DNA of 64,000 nucleotides from Cryobacterium sp. Y82 (GTDB taxonomy: Bacteria; Actinomycetota; Actinomycetes; Actinomycetales; Microbacteriaceae). The stretch lies in contig NZ_PJJJ01000035.1 in NCBI RefSeq assembly GCF_002929495.1, positions 62,270 to 126,269 of the forward strand. Direction: 5' to 3'. Below, one piece after another: positions 46,604-55,548 of this stretch (the first letter of the stretch is position 1; the number at the start of each line of letters is the position of its first letter). Position numbers and translations under genes: made by a program. The notes under the pieces were generated by a model. The model searched no databases and was not told where the DNA came from. It saw only the letters and a list, made by a program, of their open reading frames with translations.

Positions 46604-47413
46604 TCACGAGCGCACTCGCAGGGCGTAGAGCGCGACCGCGCTGGCCGAAGCAACGTTGAGCGAGTCGACGCCGTGCAGCATGGGAATTGTCACGACCGTG
46701 TCGGCGGCAGCCAAAGCGTGCTGGCTGAGCCCATCACCCTCGGCGCCGAGGATGATGGCGAGTCGTTCGGGCACCGCCTCGGCGAACATGTCGAGGGAGA
46801 CCGCATTGTCGGCCAGCGCCAGGGCGGCCAGATGAAATCCCGCAGCGTGCAACAGCGGGGTGGCCACGCTCCACTCCGGCAGACGAGTCCACGGTACCTG
46901 CAGCACCGTGCCCATGCTCACACGCACGCTTCGCCGGTAGAGCGGGTCTGCGCAGCGCGGGGTGATCAGCACGGCATCAGCACCGAGCCCGGCAACCGAA
47001 CGAAATATGGCGCCAACGTTGGTGTGGTCGACGATGTCTTCGAGGATCACGATGCGGCGGGCGTTTGTCAGCAGTGCTTCGACCGGTTCCAGCACCGGGC
47101 GGTGCATGGCGGCGAGGGCGCCACGGTGCAGGTTGTAGCCGGTGAGCTGCTCCAGCACGCCCGGCTCCCCCACGTAGACCGGCACGTCGGGCCAGTCGAC
47201 CAGCAGTCTCTCGGCGTCAGGCATCCACTGTTCCTGAATAAGCAGGGACCGGGGCCGATGCCCGGCGTTCAGCGCCCGCGCGATAACCTTGGGCGACTCA
47301 GCGATATACAGCCCGCCGGCTGGTTCGAGAACCCGCCGCAGGGCGACATCGGTCAACCGCGAATAGTCGGCGAGACCCGCACTGGACAGGTCGGTAATGC
47401 GGGTGATCTGCAC
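46604..47413 (-). CDS. SpoU/TrmH-family RNA methyltransferase
   Basis: The 269-residue enzyme has an N-terminal RNA-binding part (ITRITDLSSAGLADYSRL, then VLEPAGGLYIAESPKVIARAL) and a SPOUT catalytic domain with the knot motifs NVGAIFRSVAGLGADAVLI, ILGAEGDGLS and PMLHGVDSLNVASASAVALYAL. It uses S-adenosylmethionine to 2'-O-methylate ribose of rRNA or tRNA. The exact target is not readable. The GTG at 47413 is preferred because upstream residues (MATHLSGLSS) are not conserved. It is a close neighbour of the carboxypeptidase gene and diverges from the sirtuin gene. Confidence 0.9.
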   Translation of the reverse strand: MQITRITDLSSAGLADYSRLTDVALRRVLEPAGGLYIAESPKVIARALNAGHRPRSLLIQEQWMPDAERLLVDWPDVPVYVGEPGVLEQLTGYNLHRGALAAMHRPVLEPVEALLTNARRIVILEDIVDHTNVGAIFRSVAGLGADAVLITPRCADPLYRRSVRVSMGTVLQVPWTRLPEWSVATPLLHAAGFHLAALALADNAVSLDMFAEAVPERLAIILGAEGDGLSQHALAAADTVVTIPMLHGVDSLNVASASAVALYALRVRS

Positions 47414-47544
47414 GAAGAAGTGCCTTTCGAGACGAGTGGTTGAGCTCAAGCCTGACAGGTGGGTAGCCAAACAGGAAAACAGACGAGTTTAGAATCAACT
47501 CACGGGCATATGGTTCATCCCGTCCCTGCGTGAAAGGAGCACCG

Positions 47545-48468
47545 ATGACAGCCGACTCGGCCCCGCCCAGCGAAACAACGCTGGTCGACGCGCTCGAGCC
47601 CGTGGGCGGTCCCAATGCCGCCGCTGTGCTCGCCTCGACGGTCGCCCTTGACTCCGAGCGGGCAGTGGATGCTGTGGCCACCCTGTTGCGCGGCAAACGT
47701 GCCGCCGTACTCACCGGCGCCGGCCTCAGCACCGATTCCGGCATTCCGGACTATCGCGGTGAGGGCGCGCCGATCCGCACTCCGATGACCTTTCAGACTT
47801 TTATTGCCGACGAACGATCGCGGAAACGCTACTGGGCTGGCAGCCATTTGGGTTGGCGAGTGTTTCGCCAGGCTGAACCCAACCTCGGGCATCGCTCGCT
47901 GGTGTACTTGGAAAACGCCGGTGCCATCGCCGGTGTCATTACCCAGAACGTAGATGGCCTGCATACCCGGGCCGGCTCACGCCATGTCGTCGAACTGCAC
48001 GGCTCCCTCGACCGGGTGATCTGCCTGGCCTGTGGCCAGGCGTTCGGCCGAGACAGTATCGCTGCGAGACTCGAAACCGATAACCCCGTACTCCGCGACC
48101 CGGAGAGCATTCGGATAGCTCCCGATGGCGATGCCGACGTGGGAAACATCGATGACTTCGTCGTGCCGAACTGCACGGTTTGCGGGGGCATGCTCAAGCC
48201 CAACGTCGTATTTTTCGGTGAGCTCGTTCCCACGGAAACATTTCTTGAGGCATCCGCTTTGATTCAGGGTGCCGACGCCCTCATCGTGGCCGGATCTTCG
48301 CTGGCCGTGAATTCCGGCATCCGCTTGGTGGAACAGGCTCGCCGGCGCAAGCTGCCCATCATTGTCATCAACCGCGGCGTCACCAAGGGTGATGGGCGTG
48401 CGCTGCACAAACTCGAAGCCGGAACCTCCGAAACCCTCGCGGCCCTGACCGAACGTCTGCTGGGCTGA
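47545..48468 (+). CDS. Sir2-family NAD-dependent deacylase
   Basis: Sirtuins remove acyl groups from lysine using NAD. The 307-residue protein has GAGLSTDSGIPDYRG (NAD-binding GAGxS and IPDFR-like), ITQNVDGLHTRAG, the catalytic histidine in VELHGSLDR, the zinc-binding CLACG and CTVCG, and GSSLAVNSG with RRKLPIIVINRG. The zinc ribbon encloses an inserted loop with a Asp/Glu-rich stretch (DPESIRIAPDGDADVGNID). The ATG at 47545 has AAAGGAG six bases upstream. A GTG at 47530 is an alternative. The stop lies six bases from the next gene, a histidine phosphatase. Confidence 0.93.
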   Translation: MTADSAPPSETTLVDALEPVGGPNAAAVLASTVALDSERAVDAVATLLRGKRAAVLTGAGLSTDSGIPDYRGEGAPIRTPMTFQTFIADERSRKRYWAGSHLGWRVFRQAEPNLGHRSLVYLENAGAIAGVITQNVDGLHTRAGSRHVVELHGSLDRVICLACGQAFGRDSIAARLETDNPVLRDPESIRIAPDGDADVGNIDDFVVPNCTVCGGMLKPNVVFFGELVPTETFLEASALIQGADALIVAGSSLAVNSGIRLVEQARRRKLPIIVINRGVTKGDGRALHKLEAGTSETLAALTERLLG

Positions 48469-48474
48469 CCGTTG

Positions 48475-49128
48475 GTGTCCGCCCCGCGAAGCGCCGATCC
48501 GACTGGTGGACCACGTACGACTATTTTCTCAATCGTGCGCCACGGCCAGACCGATTGGAATCTGCACCACCGCATTCAGGGCCGCACGGATATCCCGCTC
48601 AATGCTGCTGGGCGGGCGGAGGCTGTTGCAGCAGCGGCACGCCTGAAGAACCGACGTTGGAATGCGATAGTAACCAGCCCGCTGCTGCGCGCCACTGAAT
48701 CGGCCACAATCATTGCCGCCGAACTCGGACTGGACGAACCCGAAGTGGTTGCCTCCCTCACCGAACGCCACCACGGCGCCATCGAGGGGCTCACCTTCGC
48801 TGAACGCCAGCACCGGTTTCCCGACGGCATGGCCGTTCCCGGCCTCGAAACTCGCAGCGACGTCGTCGACCGGGTACTCGCATCGTTGGCGGCATTGGCC
48901 GACGTTCGCGCCGGGCAGTCCGTTCTGGTGTTGAGCCATGGCGGGATCATTGGAACGTTGCTGCGTCACCTCACCGACGGCGATCGCCCGAGGCACGGCG
49001 AGTTCATCGCCAATGGCTCGGTGCACGACTTTCGGTGGGAGAACGATCAGCTATCACTGACCCACTTCGAGGCGACGACCCGATCGCCCGGCGAGCGCGG
49101 CGAGACCGCACCGCCGATAGCGTCCTGA
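48475..49128 (+). CDS. histidine phosphatase family protein
   Basis: The protein of about 217 residues has the branch-1 signature VRHGQTDWN (phosphorylated histidine), RHHGAIEGLTFAE and the distal LVLSHGGIIGTLL. A conserved arginine is in SPLLRATESA. The family covers phosphoglycerate mutases, broad-specificity phosphatases and fructose-2,6-bisphosphatases. The substrate is not assigned. The GTG at 48475 or TTG at 48472 starts directly after the sirtuin stop, so the two form an operon. The C-terminal tail (TTRSPGERGETAPPIAS) is disordered. Confidence 0.88.
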   Translation: MSAPRSADPTGGPRTTIFSIVRHGQTDWNLHHRIQGRTDIPLNAAGRAEAVAAAARLKNRRWNAIVTSPLLRATESATIIAAELGLDEPEVVASLTERHHGAIEGLTFAERQHRFPDGMAVPGLETRSDVVDRVLASLAALADVRAGQSVLVLSHGGIIGTLLRHLTDGDRPRHGEFIANGSVHDFRWENDQLSLTHFEATTRSPGERGETAPPIAS

Positions 49129-49219
49129 CCCTCGACGTCTAAACGTCCGGAGGTGCTGTGTCGGAGGGAGGCACTCGGTCTCCCGTTCCGCGACGCGACC
49201 GGTCGAGTTGCGGTACCCG

Positions 49220-50290
49220 CTACGCGATGGGTTTCGTCCCCGCCAGCACCCGGAGCAGCGTGCGAGCTGACGCCGCCCAGGTGAACCGAGCGGCCTGTTC
49301 GATCGATAGGGCCGAGCGCGTTTGCCACTCCCCCTGCATCGCCAGGCGACGCACGGCTGCAGCGAGTGCGTCAGCACTGCGCGGATCGAAGTACAGCGCG
49401 GCAGCTCCGCCGATCTCACGAAAGATGGGAATATCACTGACCACGACGGGTATGCCGAGGCTCATCGCCTCGACCAGGGGAATTCCAAAGCCTTCATCGA
49501 GCGAGGCGGTCACGAGTGCCGTCGCCGAGCGCACCAGGCGGTGATACTCCTCATCGGTCACCCCGTCATGGAAGACCAGCCGGGCTTGCGGTACCAACCG
49601 GGTCAGCCGCGCCCGTTCGGTCGCCGATACCCGGCTGAGCAGGTGCAGCTCGTAATCTGGCAGGTCGGCCAGAGCCATGACCAGCGTGTCGAGGTTCTTG
49701 TAGGGCATGAAAGACCCCATGTAAATCAAGCGGGTCGTTTCCGGGACACTTCGGTGGGTGGGGACGCCGGGAACGGTGTTGGCGGCGTTCGGCACCACGG
49801 TGACCGGCCGCCGGGTGAGGTGATGCTCGGAAATCAGTGAACGGGTGGTCTCGGAAACGGTCACGATGCCGTCGGCGCCGTTCAGCAGCATCCGTTGTGG
49901 CCACCAGGAGAGGTGGTAGGCGCGCCAAAGCAGTCGGATCCACGGTGAGAGGTCATGCGGGGGTGTGCGGTTGCGGTAGTAGATGAGGTCGTGCACGGTC
50001 AGGAACAGCCGGTATTTGCGGCCCCAGGACCCCATGGTCTGCATGGGGCTGAACACAACGTCAGGCTGCAGTCGGTTGACCGTCAGGGCGATGAGTGGTT
50101 CGAACAGACTGGTCGGGGCACGCACGAGCTGCCAGGGCAGGGCGGGCAGCATCCCGAGTTGGCGGTGGTCACTGATCAGCATGGTCAGCGGATGCAACCG
50201 ACCCAGTTCGGCGACCAGGCCAGCAGTGTATCGGCTGATGCCGTCGTGGTGATCCAACCGCACGTAGCGGCAATCGACAACAATTCTCAT
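49220..50290 (-). CDS. GT4-type glycosyltransferase
   Basis: The 356-residue protein is a GT-B-fold retaining glycosyltransferase. Motifs are MRIVVDCRYVRLDHHDGISRYTAGL at the N-terminus and, in the acceptor half, VPNAANTVPGV, MGSFMPYKNLDTLVMAL, and the nucleotide-sugar site LVTASLDEGFGIPLVEAMSLGIPVVVSD (EX7E motif). Its activity may be mannosyl or galactosyl transfer. The donor and acceptor are unknown. The start codon overlaps the stop of the alpha/beta hydrolase gene in ATGA fashion, so the pair is coupled. It contains no membrane helix and probably works at the cytosolic face. Confidence 0.9.
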   Translation of the reverse strand: MRIVVDCRYVRLDHHDGISRYTAGLVAELGRLHPLTMLISDHRQLGMLPALPWQLVRAPTSLFEPLIALTVNRLQPDVVFSPMQTMGSWGRKYRLFLTVHDLIYYRNRTPPHDLSPWIRLLWRAYHLSWWPQRMLLNGADGIVTVSETTRSLISEHHLTRRPVTVVPNAANTVPGVPTHRSVPETTRLIYMGSFMPYKNLDTLVMALADLPDYELHLLSRVSATERARLTRLVPQARLVFHDGVTDEEYHRLVRSATALVTASLDEGFGIPLVEAMSLGIPVVVSDIPIFREIGGAAALYFDPRSADALAAAVRRLAMQGEWQTRSALSIEQAARFTWAASARTLLRVLAGTKPIA

Positions 50291-51222
50291 GCTGGTCGAA
50301 CCTCAGCGAGAAATTCACGGATGAACTCGGCGGCAGGTTTCGGCTTCTCGTAGTGGATGAGGTGGCCGACCCCGTCGATGACCCGCAGCGTCGAGTTGGG
50401 AAACAGCGACTGCAGTCGGTGCTGCGCGGCAAGCGGCGTGATGTCATCTTTGTCGGCCGCGATCAACAGCGTGGGCTGCCGGATTCGCGCAGCGAACTCG
50501 CTCACGTCGTGACTGACCGAAGCAGCGAACGCCTCCATCACGACCCGCCGGTTGGCGAAGGCACTGAAGTACCGGTCGTGCTGGTTGTGAATCCAGCGCC
50601 GCAGGGCCGGATCACGCGTCTTGGCCATGCTCACGCTCATGATGCGTACGATGGCCCGGTTCTGCAGCAGCGCATAGCCCCAACGATCCGGCAGACTCGC
50701 GGCACTCCAGTAGTAGAACACGGCCAGTCGGGTCAGCACACCGCGCGGCCCGGACAGTGCCGGCGCGGCGATCGGATTGACCAGTATGACGTCGTGCGCG
50801 ACCAGTCCGTCGGCCACGGCCGCAGCGACCACGATTGAGCCAAAGGAATGACCCAGCACGACCAGCCGCCCAGCCGGCGCCAACAGGTGGATAAACTGCT
50901 GGAGCCAGTTGGCGTATGCCTCCAACGAGTGCACGCCGCCGGGCAGCGGCACCGACTCGCCAAAACCGGGCAGGTCGGGTGCCACGATGCGCAGGTCAGC
51001 CGGATTTACGCCGTCGCCCAACAGTTCAGCCACGACCAATTGCAGACCGTGGTGATCTCCCCGAAACCCGTGCACCAGTACGAGGGTTGTCGCTGCGGCG
51101 GGGTCGCCGTAGTCCCAGTACCGCGTGTCCGCACTCTGGCGGTCACTGCCGGGAACGGATGCGGTGAGCTCACGCACCGGCAGGCGCCGCAAAAGCTTGT
51201 CGTAGGGAGAAGAAACGATCAT
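50287..51222 (-). CDS. alpha/beta hydrolase
   Basis: The 311-residue protein has VLVHGFRGDHHGLQLVV (oxyanion hole), GHSFGS (nucleophile Ser in VVLGHSFGSIVV), LLIAADKDDITPL (acid Asp) and VGHLIHYEKP (catalytic His). It resembles MhpC/RutD-like carbon-carbon and ester hydrolases. No signal peptide is present. The ATG at 51222 is a fresh start inside a longer frame. An upstream extension of about 90 residues has no family resemblance. The stop overlaps the glycosyltransferase by four bases, so both are translated from one mRNA, perhaps to modify a common glycolipid or metabolite. Confidence 0.87.
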   Translation of the reverse strand: MIVSSPYDKLLRRLPVRELTASVPGSDRQSADTRYWDYGDPAAATTLVLVHGFRGDHHGLQLVVAELLGDGVNPADLRIVAPDLPGFGESVPLPGGVHSLEAYANWLQQFIHLLAPAGRLVVLGHSFGSIVVAAAVADGLVAHDVILVNPIAAPALSGPRGVLTRLAVFYYWSAASLPDRWGYALLQNRAIVRIMSVSMAKTRDPALRRWIHNQHDRYFSAFANRRVVMEAFAASVSHDVSEFAARIRQPTLLIAADKDDITPLAAQHRLQSLFPNSTLRVIDGVGHLIHYEKPKPAAEFIREFLAEVRPA

Positions 51223-51339
51223 CGGCCCTAGTTTAGGCGCGACACTTACGCAAGGCTGGACGTGCATCGGGGTGGCCGATCTAGACTCAAGCCACCACAC
51301 GCGTCGAGAGAGCCCTTTCGCGCGGACGGAAGGAAAGCC

Positions 51340-53037
51340 GTGAGCTTCACCGCACCCATCCAGCTGCCCGGTTTGGCCCTCGATCCGCGGTGGTACCGCC
51401 GCGCCGTCTTCTATGAGGTGATGGTTCGGTCGTTCGTCGACAGTAATGCCGACGGTTCCGGAGACCTGTCCGGCCTCGTGTCGAAGCTCGATTACCTGCA
51501 ATGGCTCGGCATTGACGCACTGTGGATTCCACCGTTCTTCAGCTCACCGTTGAAAGACGGCGGCTACGACGTGGCCGATTACCGCACCATTTTGCCGGAA
51601 TTCGGCACCCTCGAGGAATTCAAAGACCTCGTGACCAAGGCACACGAACGCAACATGCGCATCGTGATCGACTTTCCACTAAATCACACGTCCGACCAGC
51701 ACGAATGGTTTCAGCAATCCCGTGAGGACCCTGATGGGCCCTACGGAGATTTCTACGTGTGGAGCGACACTGACGAGCGGTACCCCAACATTCGCATCAT
51801 CTTCACGGATACCGAGGAATCGAACTGGGCTTTCGACCCGGTGCGTCGGCAATTCTTCTTCCACCGCTTCTTCTCGCACCAGCCCGACCTCAATTTTGAG
51901 AACCTGGCCGTGCAGGAAGCCATTTTTGATGTCATACGGTTCTGGCTCGATCTTGGTGTCGATGGCTTTCGACTGGATGCGATTCCGTACCTGTTCGAGT
52001 CCGACGAGGGCAACGGCGAGGGTGAACCGCCCACCCACGAGTTCGTCAAGCGGCTACGCGCCATGGTCGATCGGGAATATCCCGGCCGAGTCATGATCGC
52101 CGAAGCCAATCAATGGCCGCGCGAGGTTGCCGCATTCTTTGGTACCGACGAAGAACCGGAATGCCACATGGCCTTCGATTTTCCGGTGATGCCGCGCATC
52201 TTCTACTCCCTGCGTTCCCAGCAAGCCAACGAACTCGTGCGCGTTCTCTCCGAAACGACCGACATTCCTGATGGTGCCGGCTGGGCCGTGTTTCTGCGCA
52301 ACCACGACGAGCTCACCCTGGAAATGGTGAGCGAGGAGTACCGCCAGGCCATGTACGGCTGGTACGCCTACGATCCACGAATGCGCGCCAATATTGGCAT
52401 TCGCAGACGACTGGCCCCCCTGCTCGATAACTCCCGAGCCGAACTCGAGCTGGCCCATGCCCTGCTCTTTGCCCTTCCCGGTAGCCCGTTTCTCTATTAC
52501 GGCGACGAGATCGGAATGGGCGACAACATCTGGTTGTCTGACCGGGACAGTTCCCGTACGCCGATGCAATGGACCCCTGATCGCAATGCCGGCTTTTCCG
52601 ATGCCGATCCCGGCAAACTGTTCCTGCCCATCGTGCAGTCCCTCGTCTACAACTTCACGCAGACCAACGTGGAGTCACAACTAGCCCAATCCGGTTCACT
52701 TTTGCACTGGATTCGCAACGTGATCCATGTACGCAAAGCACATCCGACCTTCGGGCTGGGCGGCATCCGTGTGCTCAACACCAACCACGAATCCGTACTC
52801 GTTTTCATCCGGAACTATGCCGGCTCCGGTTCCATGTTCGGCGATCAGCCAGAAACGGTGATGTGCGTGTTCAGTTTCTCCCACAACCCCGTCGCGTTCA
52901 CGATCGATGACGTTGACATGGCCGGGACGCGGCTGTACGACCTGTTCGGCGGCGCAGTCTTTCCCAGTTTCGATAATGAAGGCTCTCTCACCCTCACGCT
53001 CGGGGCGCAGAGTTTTTACTGGCTGCACTGCGGCTGA
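51340..53037 (+). CDS. treS: trehalose synthase (maltose alpha-D-glucosyltransferase)
   Basis: TreS interconverts maltose and trehalose and can feed maltose to GlgE. The 565-residue protein matches GH13 subfamily 16: WYRRAVFYEVMVRSFVDSNADGSGD at the start, DFPLNHTSDQH, the nucleophile Asp213 in GVDGFRLDAIPY, the acid/base Glu255 in MIAEANQWP and Asp323 in LRNHDELTLE, and LYYGDEIGMGDNIWL. The GTG at 51340 with GGAAGG upstream is preferred over a distant in-frame start. TreS often occurs with Pep2, GlgE or GlgB, but none of these is nearby. GlgM and GlgC of the glycogen pathway are found about 4 kb downstream. Confidence 0.93.
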   Translation: MSFTAPIQLPGLALDPRWYRRAVFYEVMVRSFVDSNADGSGDLSGLVSKLDYLQWLGIDALWIPPFFSSPLKDGGYDVADYRTILPEFGTLEEFKDLVTKAHERNMRIVIDFPLNHTSDQHEWFQQSREDPDGPYGDFYVWSDTDERYPNIRIIFTDTEESNWAFDPVRRQFFFHRFFSHQPDLNFENLAVQEAIFDVIRFWLDLGVDGFRLDAIPYLFESDEGNGEGEPPTHEFVKRLRAMVDREYPGRVMIAEANQWPREVAAFFGTDEEPECHMAFDFPVMPRIFYSLRSQQANELVRVLSETTDIPDGAGWAVFLRNHDELTLEMVSEEYRQAMYGWYAYDPRMRANIGIRRRLAPLLDNSRAELELAHALLFALPGSPFLYYGDEIGMGDNIWLSDRDSSRTPMQWTPDRNAGFSDADPGKLFLPIVQSLVYNFTQTNVESQLAQSGSLLHWIRNVIHVRKAHPTFGLGGIRVLNTNHESVLVFIRNYAGSGSMFGDQPETVMCVFSFSHNPVAFTIDDVDMAGTRLYDLFGGAVFPSFDNEGSLTLTLGAQSFYWLHCG

Positions 53038-53156
53038 CCACGTCGGCCGTTTCGCTGGCCCGATCGGGCTGAACTCCGCGGGAACATTCATTGTCACGAT
53101 CGTGCGCAGGACGTATCCTTGAAGTACGCAAGCCATCCAACGCCTGGAGGCAGGTC

Positions 53157-53858
53157 GTGGCTGAATGGACCAGTACCGAAGTCGGTGTCGAGGACACTGC
53201 TTTGTGCGCCCATTTTCTTGAGGCCTTGCCCGTGAACGGCGCTGCCGTCTCGGTTTTCGGCGGCGCCGTACCCGAAACCATTGTCTGTGCCACCGATCGC
53301 CTCGCCGCTCGGCTCGACGAACTGCAGTTCGATCTCGGCGAGGGACCGCGTTGGGAAGCCGCCCGAACGCGACTTCCCGTCTTGGAGCCTCGGGTTCGCG
53401 AGGTGGAGCATCCGTTGTGGCCGGTATTCCACATGGCACTGATGGACACTACGGTCCAAGCGCTCTACGTCTTCCCCCTCATTCTCGGCGCGCTCAATGT
53501 CGGTATCGTCGAGCTGTACAGCACCACCCCGGGAGCATTTGATCGCACAGACCGTGCAAAAGCATTGGTACTGGCCAACGAGACCGCCTGGAACCTGCTC
53601 GACCATCTGCTCCGAGTGCAGGAGGCCGCCACCGGTGCAACGTCGTTGACGTCCACAGCCCCTGCGGAGTCTCCACTGTCGCGCCGGGAAATTCATCAGG
53701 CCACCGGCATGGTGCTCGTGCAGATGAACGTCACGCCGACGGATGCCCTATTGCTGCTGCGCGCCCACGCCTTCTCCCACGGTAAAACGGTGCGCGCCAT
53801 TGCAGGTGACGTGGTCGCACGGCGTCTGCACTTCAGCCCGCAAAACACCGAGTTATAG
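53157..53858 (+). CDS. GAF-ANTAR protein (first copy)
   Basis: The 233-residue protein has an N-terminal GAF-like domain (about residues 10-150: LPVNGAAVSVFGGAVPETIVCATD, then LDTTVQALYVFPLILGALNVGIVELYS-like sequence) and a C-terminal ANTAR domain (IHQATGMVLVQMNVTPTDALLLLRAHAFSHGKTVRAIAGDVVARRL). ANTAR binds RNA hairpins and prevents termination when activated by its sensor domain. GAF may sense a small molecule or redox state. The GTG at 53157 has GGAGG six bases upstream. A second protein of the same type lies 110 bases downstream, separated by a short-repeat tract. Confidence 0.88.
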   Translation: MAEWTSTEVGVEDTALCAHFLEALPVNGAAVSVFGGAVPETIVCATDRLAARLDELQFDLGEGPRWEAARTRLPVLEPRVREVEHPLWPVFHMALMDTTVQALYVFPLILGALNVGIVELYSTTPGAFDRTDRAKALVLANETAWNLLDHLLRVQEAATGATSLTSTAPAESPLSRREIHQATGMVLVQMNVTPTDALLLLRAHAFSHGKTVRAIAGDVVARRLHFSPQNTEL

Positions 53859-53864
53859 TCTTCC

Positions 53865-53938
53865 TCGGTGCCAATTCACCGGTGCCAATTCACTCGGTAC
53901 TAATTCACTCGGTGCGAATTCACTCGGGACAACTGACT
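53865..53938. repeat. 15-bp minisatellite between the two ANTAR genes
   Basis: Five adjacent units, at 53866, 53880, 53895, 53910 and 53925, follow the pattern CGGTGCCAATTCACT with one or more changes. Unit one is 14 bases, units two to four 15, and the last is degenerate (CGGGACAACTGACT). Such tandem arrays mutate by slippage and may vary in copy number among strains. No spacer is present, so this is not a CRISPR array. Confidence 0.85.
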
Positions 53939-53968
53939 AATTTTCAGTAAAGGTTCTAGACTTTCTTC

Positions 53969-54682
53969 ATGGTCACCATGGCTCGCGCCTCACTGGTGAG
54001 CGCCGCCTTCATGAAGTTGACGGACACTCTCGTGGGCGAATATGACGTTTTTGATGTGCTTCATACCCTGGTCGAGGCGTGCGTCGAAGTGCTCGACGCC
54101 ACCGCCGCTGGCATACTGCTGGCCGACCCGGGTGGGGAGCTCCAGGTCGTAGCCTCTACCAGCGAAGAAAGCTACCTGGTGGAGGTTCTGCAACAGCGGG
54201 CTGGCGCCGGTCCGTGTGTGGACTGCTATCTCACTGGCAAAGTCGTCACTCTGGGCGACATCAGAACGTATTTGGACACCTACCCAGACTTTGCGGCCGC
54301 CGCTTTGTCGCAGGGATTTCGCTCAGTGCATGCCATTCCGATGCGGGTCCGCCATCGGTCAATCGGTGCACTCAACCTGTTCCGCTCCGATACCGGCGAC
54401 GTCACCCCCGAAGACGCCGCGATCGGGCAGGCCATGGCCGATATCGCGACCATCAGTATTCTGCAGGAACGCACGGTGCGAGAAGACGCCGTCGTCAATG
54501 AACAGTTGCAGCGCGCCCTGAACAGTCGCATTCTGATCGAACAGGCCAAGGGGGTCATCGCCCAGGTCAGCACGGTCGACATGGACGAAGCTTTCAAACG
54601 ACTGCGAGCGGATGCTCGGGCGAACAATCGCACGATGCGCGAGAGTGCCGAAGACGTTATCAACCGTAGCGTGCAACTTTGA
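53969..54682 (+). CDS. GAF-ANTAR protein (second copy)
   Basis: The 237-residue protein has a GAF domain (about residues 15-165: LVEACVEVLDATAAGILLADPGG, AGPCVDCYLTGKVV, VHAIPMRVRHRSIGALNLFR) and an ANTAR domain (SRILIEQAKGVIAQVSTVDMDEAFKRLRADARANNRTMRESAEDVI). The Cys pair in GPCVDCY of the GAF domain may be redox sensitive. The domain layout equals that of the preceding gene, but the sequences are strongly diverged, so they are old paralogues rather than a recent duplication. The 110-base gap with repeats could carry a separate promoter. A possible RNA target in cis has not been identified. Confidence 0.9.
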   Translation: MVTMARASLVSAAFMKLTDTLVGEYDVFDVLHTLVEACVEVLDATAAGILLADPGGELQVVASTSEESYLVEVLQQRAGAGPCVDCYLTGKVVTLGDIRTYLDTYPDFAAAALSQGFRSVHAIPMRVRHRSIGALNLFRSDTGDVTPEDAAIGQAMADIATISILQERTVREDAVVNEQLQRALNSRILIEQAKGVIAQVSTVDMDEAFKRLRADARANNRTMRESAEDVINRSVQL

Positions 54683-54774
54683 TTTCACCCCACAACCCCC
54701 GCTCCCCGGGCCGCCGAAGCAGAGCCCCGGCTCGCGCAGCAGAACGTGTCGGCGGTCGCCCCTAGGGTGGGGGT

Positions 54775-55461
54775 ATGAGCACTTGGAGCGATCACCTCGC
54801 CGTATTCGACCTTGAAACTACCGGCATCGACGTAGAAACATGCCGCATTGTGTCGGCCACTGTCGCCGTTATCGACGCGAGCGGTACGGCCGTTGAGCGC
54901 ATCGACTGGCTGGTCGATCCGGGCATCGACATTCCCGCCGGCGCGACCAACGTGCACGGAATCACGACAGAGCATGCCGTAGAGCACGGCCGCACGGCAG
55001 CCGAGGCGGTGGCCGAGATCGTCGGCGCACTGCGTGGTCATCTGAGCGACGGCCTGCCGATCGTGGCCTACAACGCCCCCTACGATCTCACCCTGCTCGA
55101 CCGTGAAGCCCTGCGCTATGGCATCGCCCCCCTGATCTCCCCCAGCCCGGTCGTTGATCCGCTCGTCATCGACAAAGCCGTCGATAAGTATCGAAAAGGC
55201 AAACGCACCCTGGAGGTCACGAGCGCGTTCTACGGAGTCAGCCTGGAGGAAGCACACGATGCCGGAGCCGATGCAATCGCCGCCGGTCGTGTCGCCCAGG
55301 CAATTCACCGGGCACACGAAGGTGCCCTGCCCACCACTCTCGACGAGATGCACGCGCTGCAGGTCACCTGGTATCGCCAGCAGGCCGAAAGCTTCCAGGA
55401 GTACATGCGGCGCGGCCGCGACCCCGAGTTTCTGGCTGACACTGCCTGGCCCCAGCGTTGA
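54775..55461 (+). CDS. DnaQ-like 3'-5' exonuclease
   Basis: The 228-residue DEDDh-type exonuclease has Exo I FDLETTG (Asp12 and Glu14), Exo II AYNAPYDLTLLD, and Exo III HDAGADAIAAG with histidine and aspartate. The N-terminus MSTWSDHLAVFD and the C-terminal VTWYRQQAESFQEYMRRG are as in actinobacterial DNA-polymerase-III-epsilon-like proteins that act alone in repair. It is monocistronic, with a strong terminator downstream, and is preceded by the ANTAR pair after about 90 bases. Confidence 0.93.
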   Translation: MSTWSDHLAVFDLETTGIDVETCRIVSATVAVIDASGTAVERIDWLVDPGIDIPAGATNVHGITTEHAVEHGRTAAEAVAEIVGALRGHLSDGLPIVAYNAPYDLTLLDREALRYGIAPLISPSPVVDPLVIDKAVDKYRKGKRTLEVTSAFYGVSLEEAHDAGADAIAAGRVAQAIHRAHEGALPTTLDEMHALQVTWYRQQAESFQEYMRRGRDPEFLADTAWPQR

Positions 55462-55548
55462 TTCCGTACTTGTTGCTCAGGTCTTTGTTGACCAGAAAAA
55501 TTAATGTAATGCAATAGCCGGACTGGCCTCAGTACTGGGCCTGCTGGC

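Noticed and set aside
45896-47443. Long plus-strand open frame of about 515 residues
   Set aside because: It runs antisense across both the D,D-carboxypeptidase and the SpoU methyltransferase, has no family-like motif and reflects the high-GC codon bias of those genes.
53865-53938. Possible CRISPR array
   Set aside because: The units are 14-15 bases and adjacent without spacers, so it is a minisatellite.
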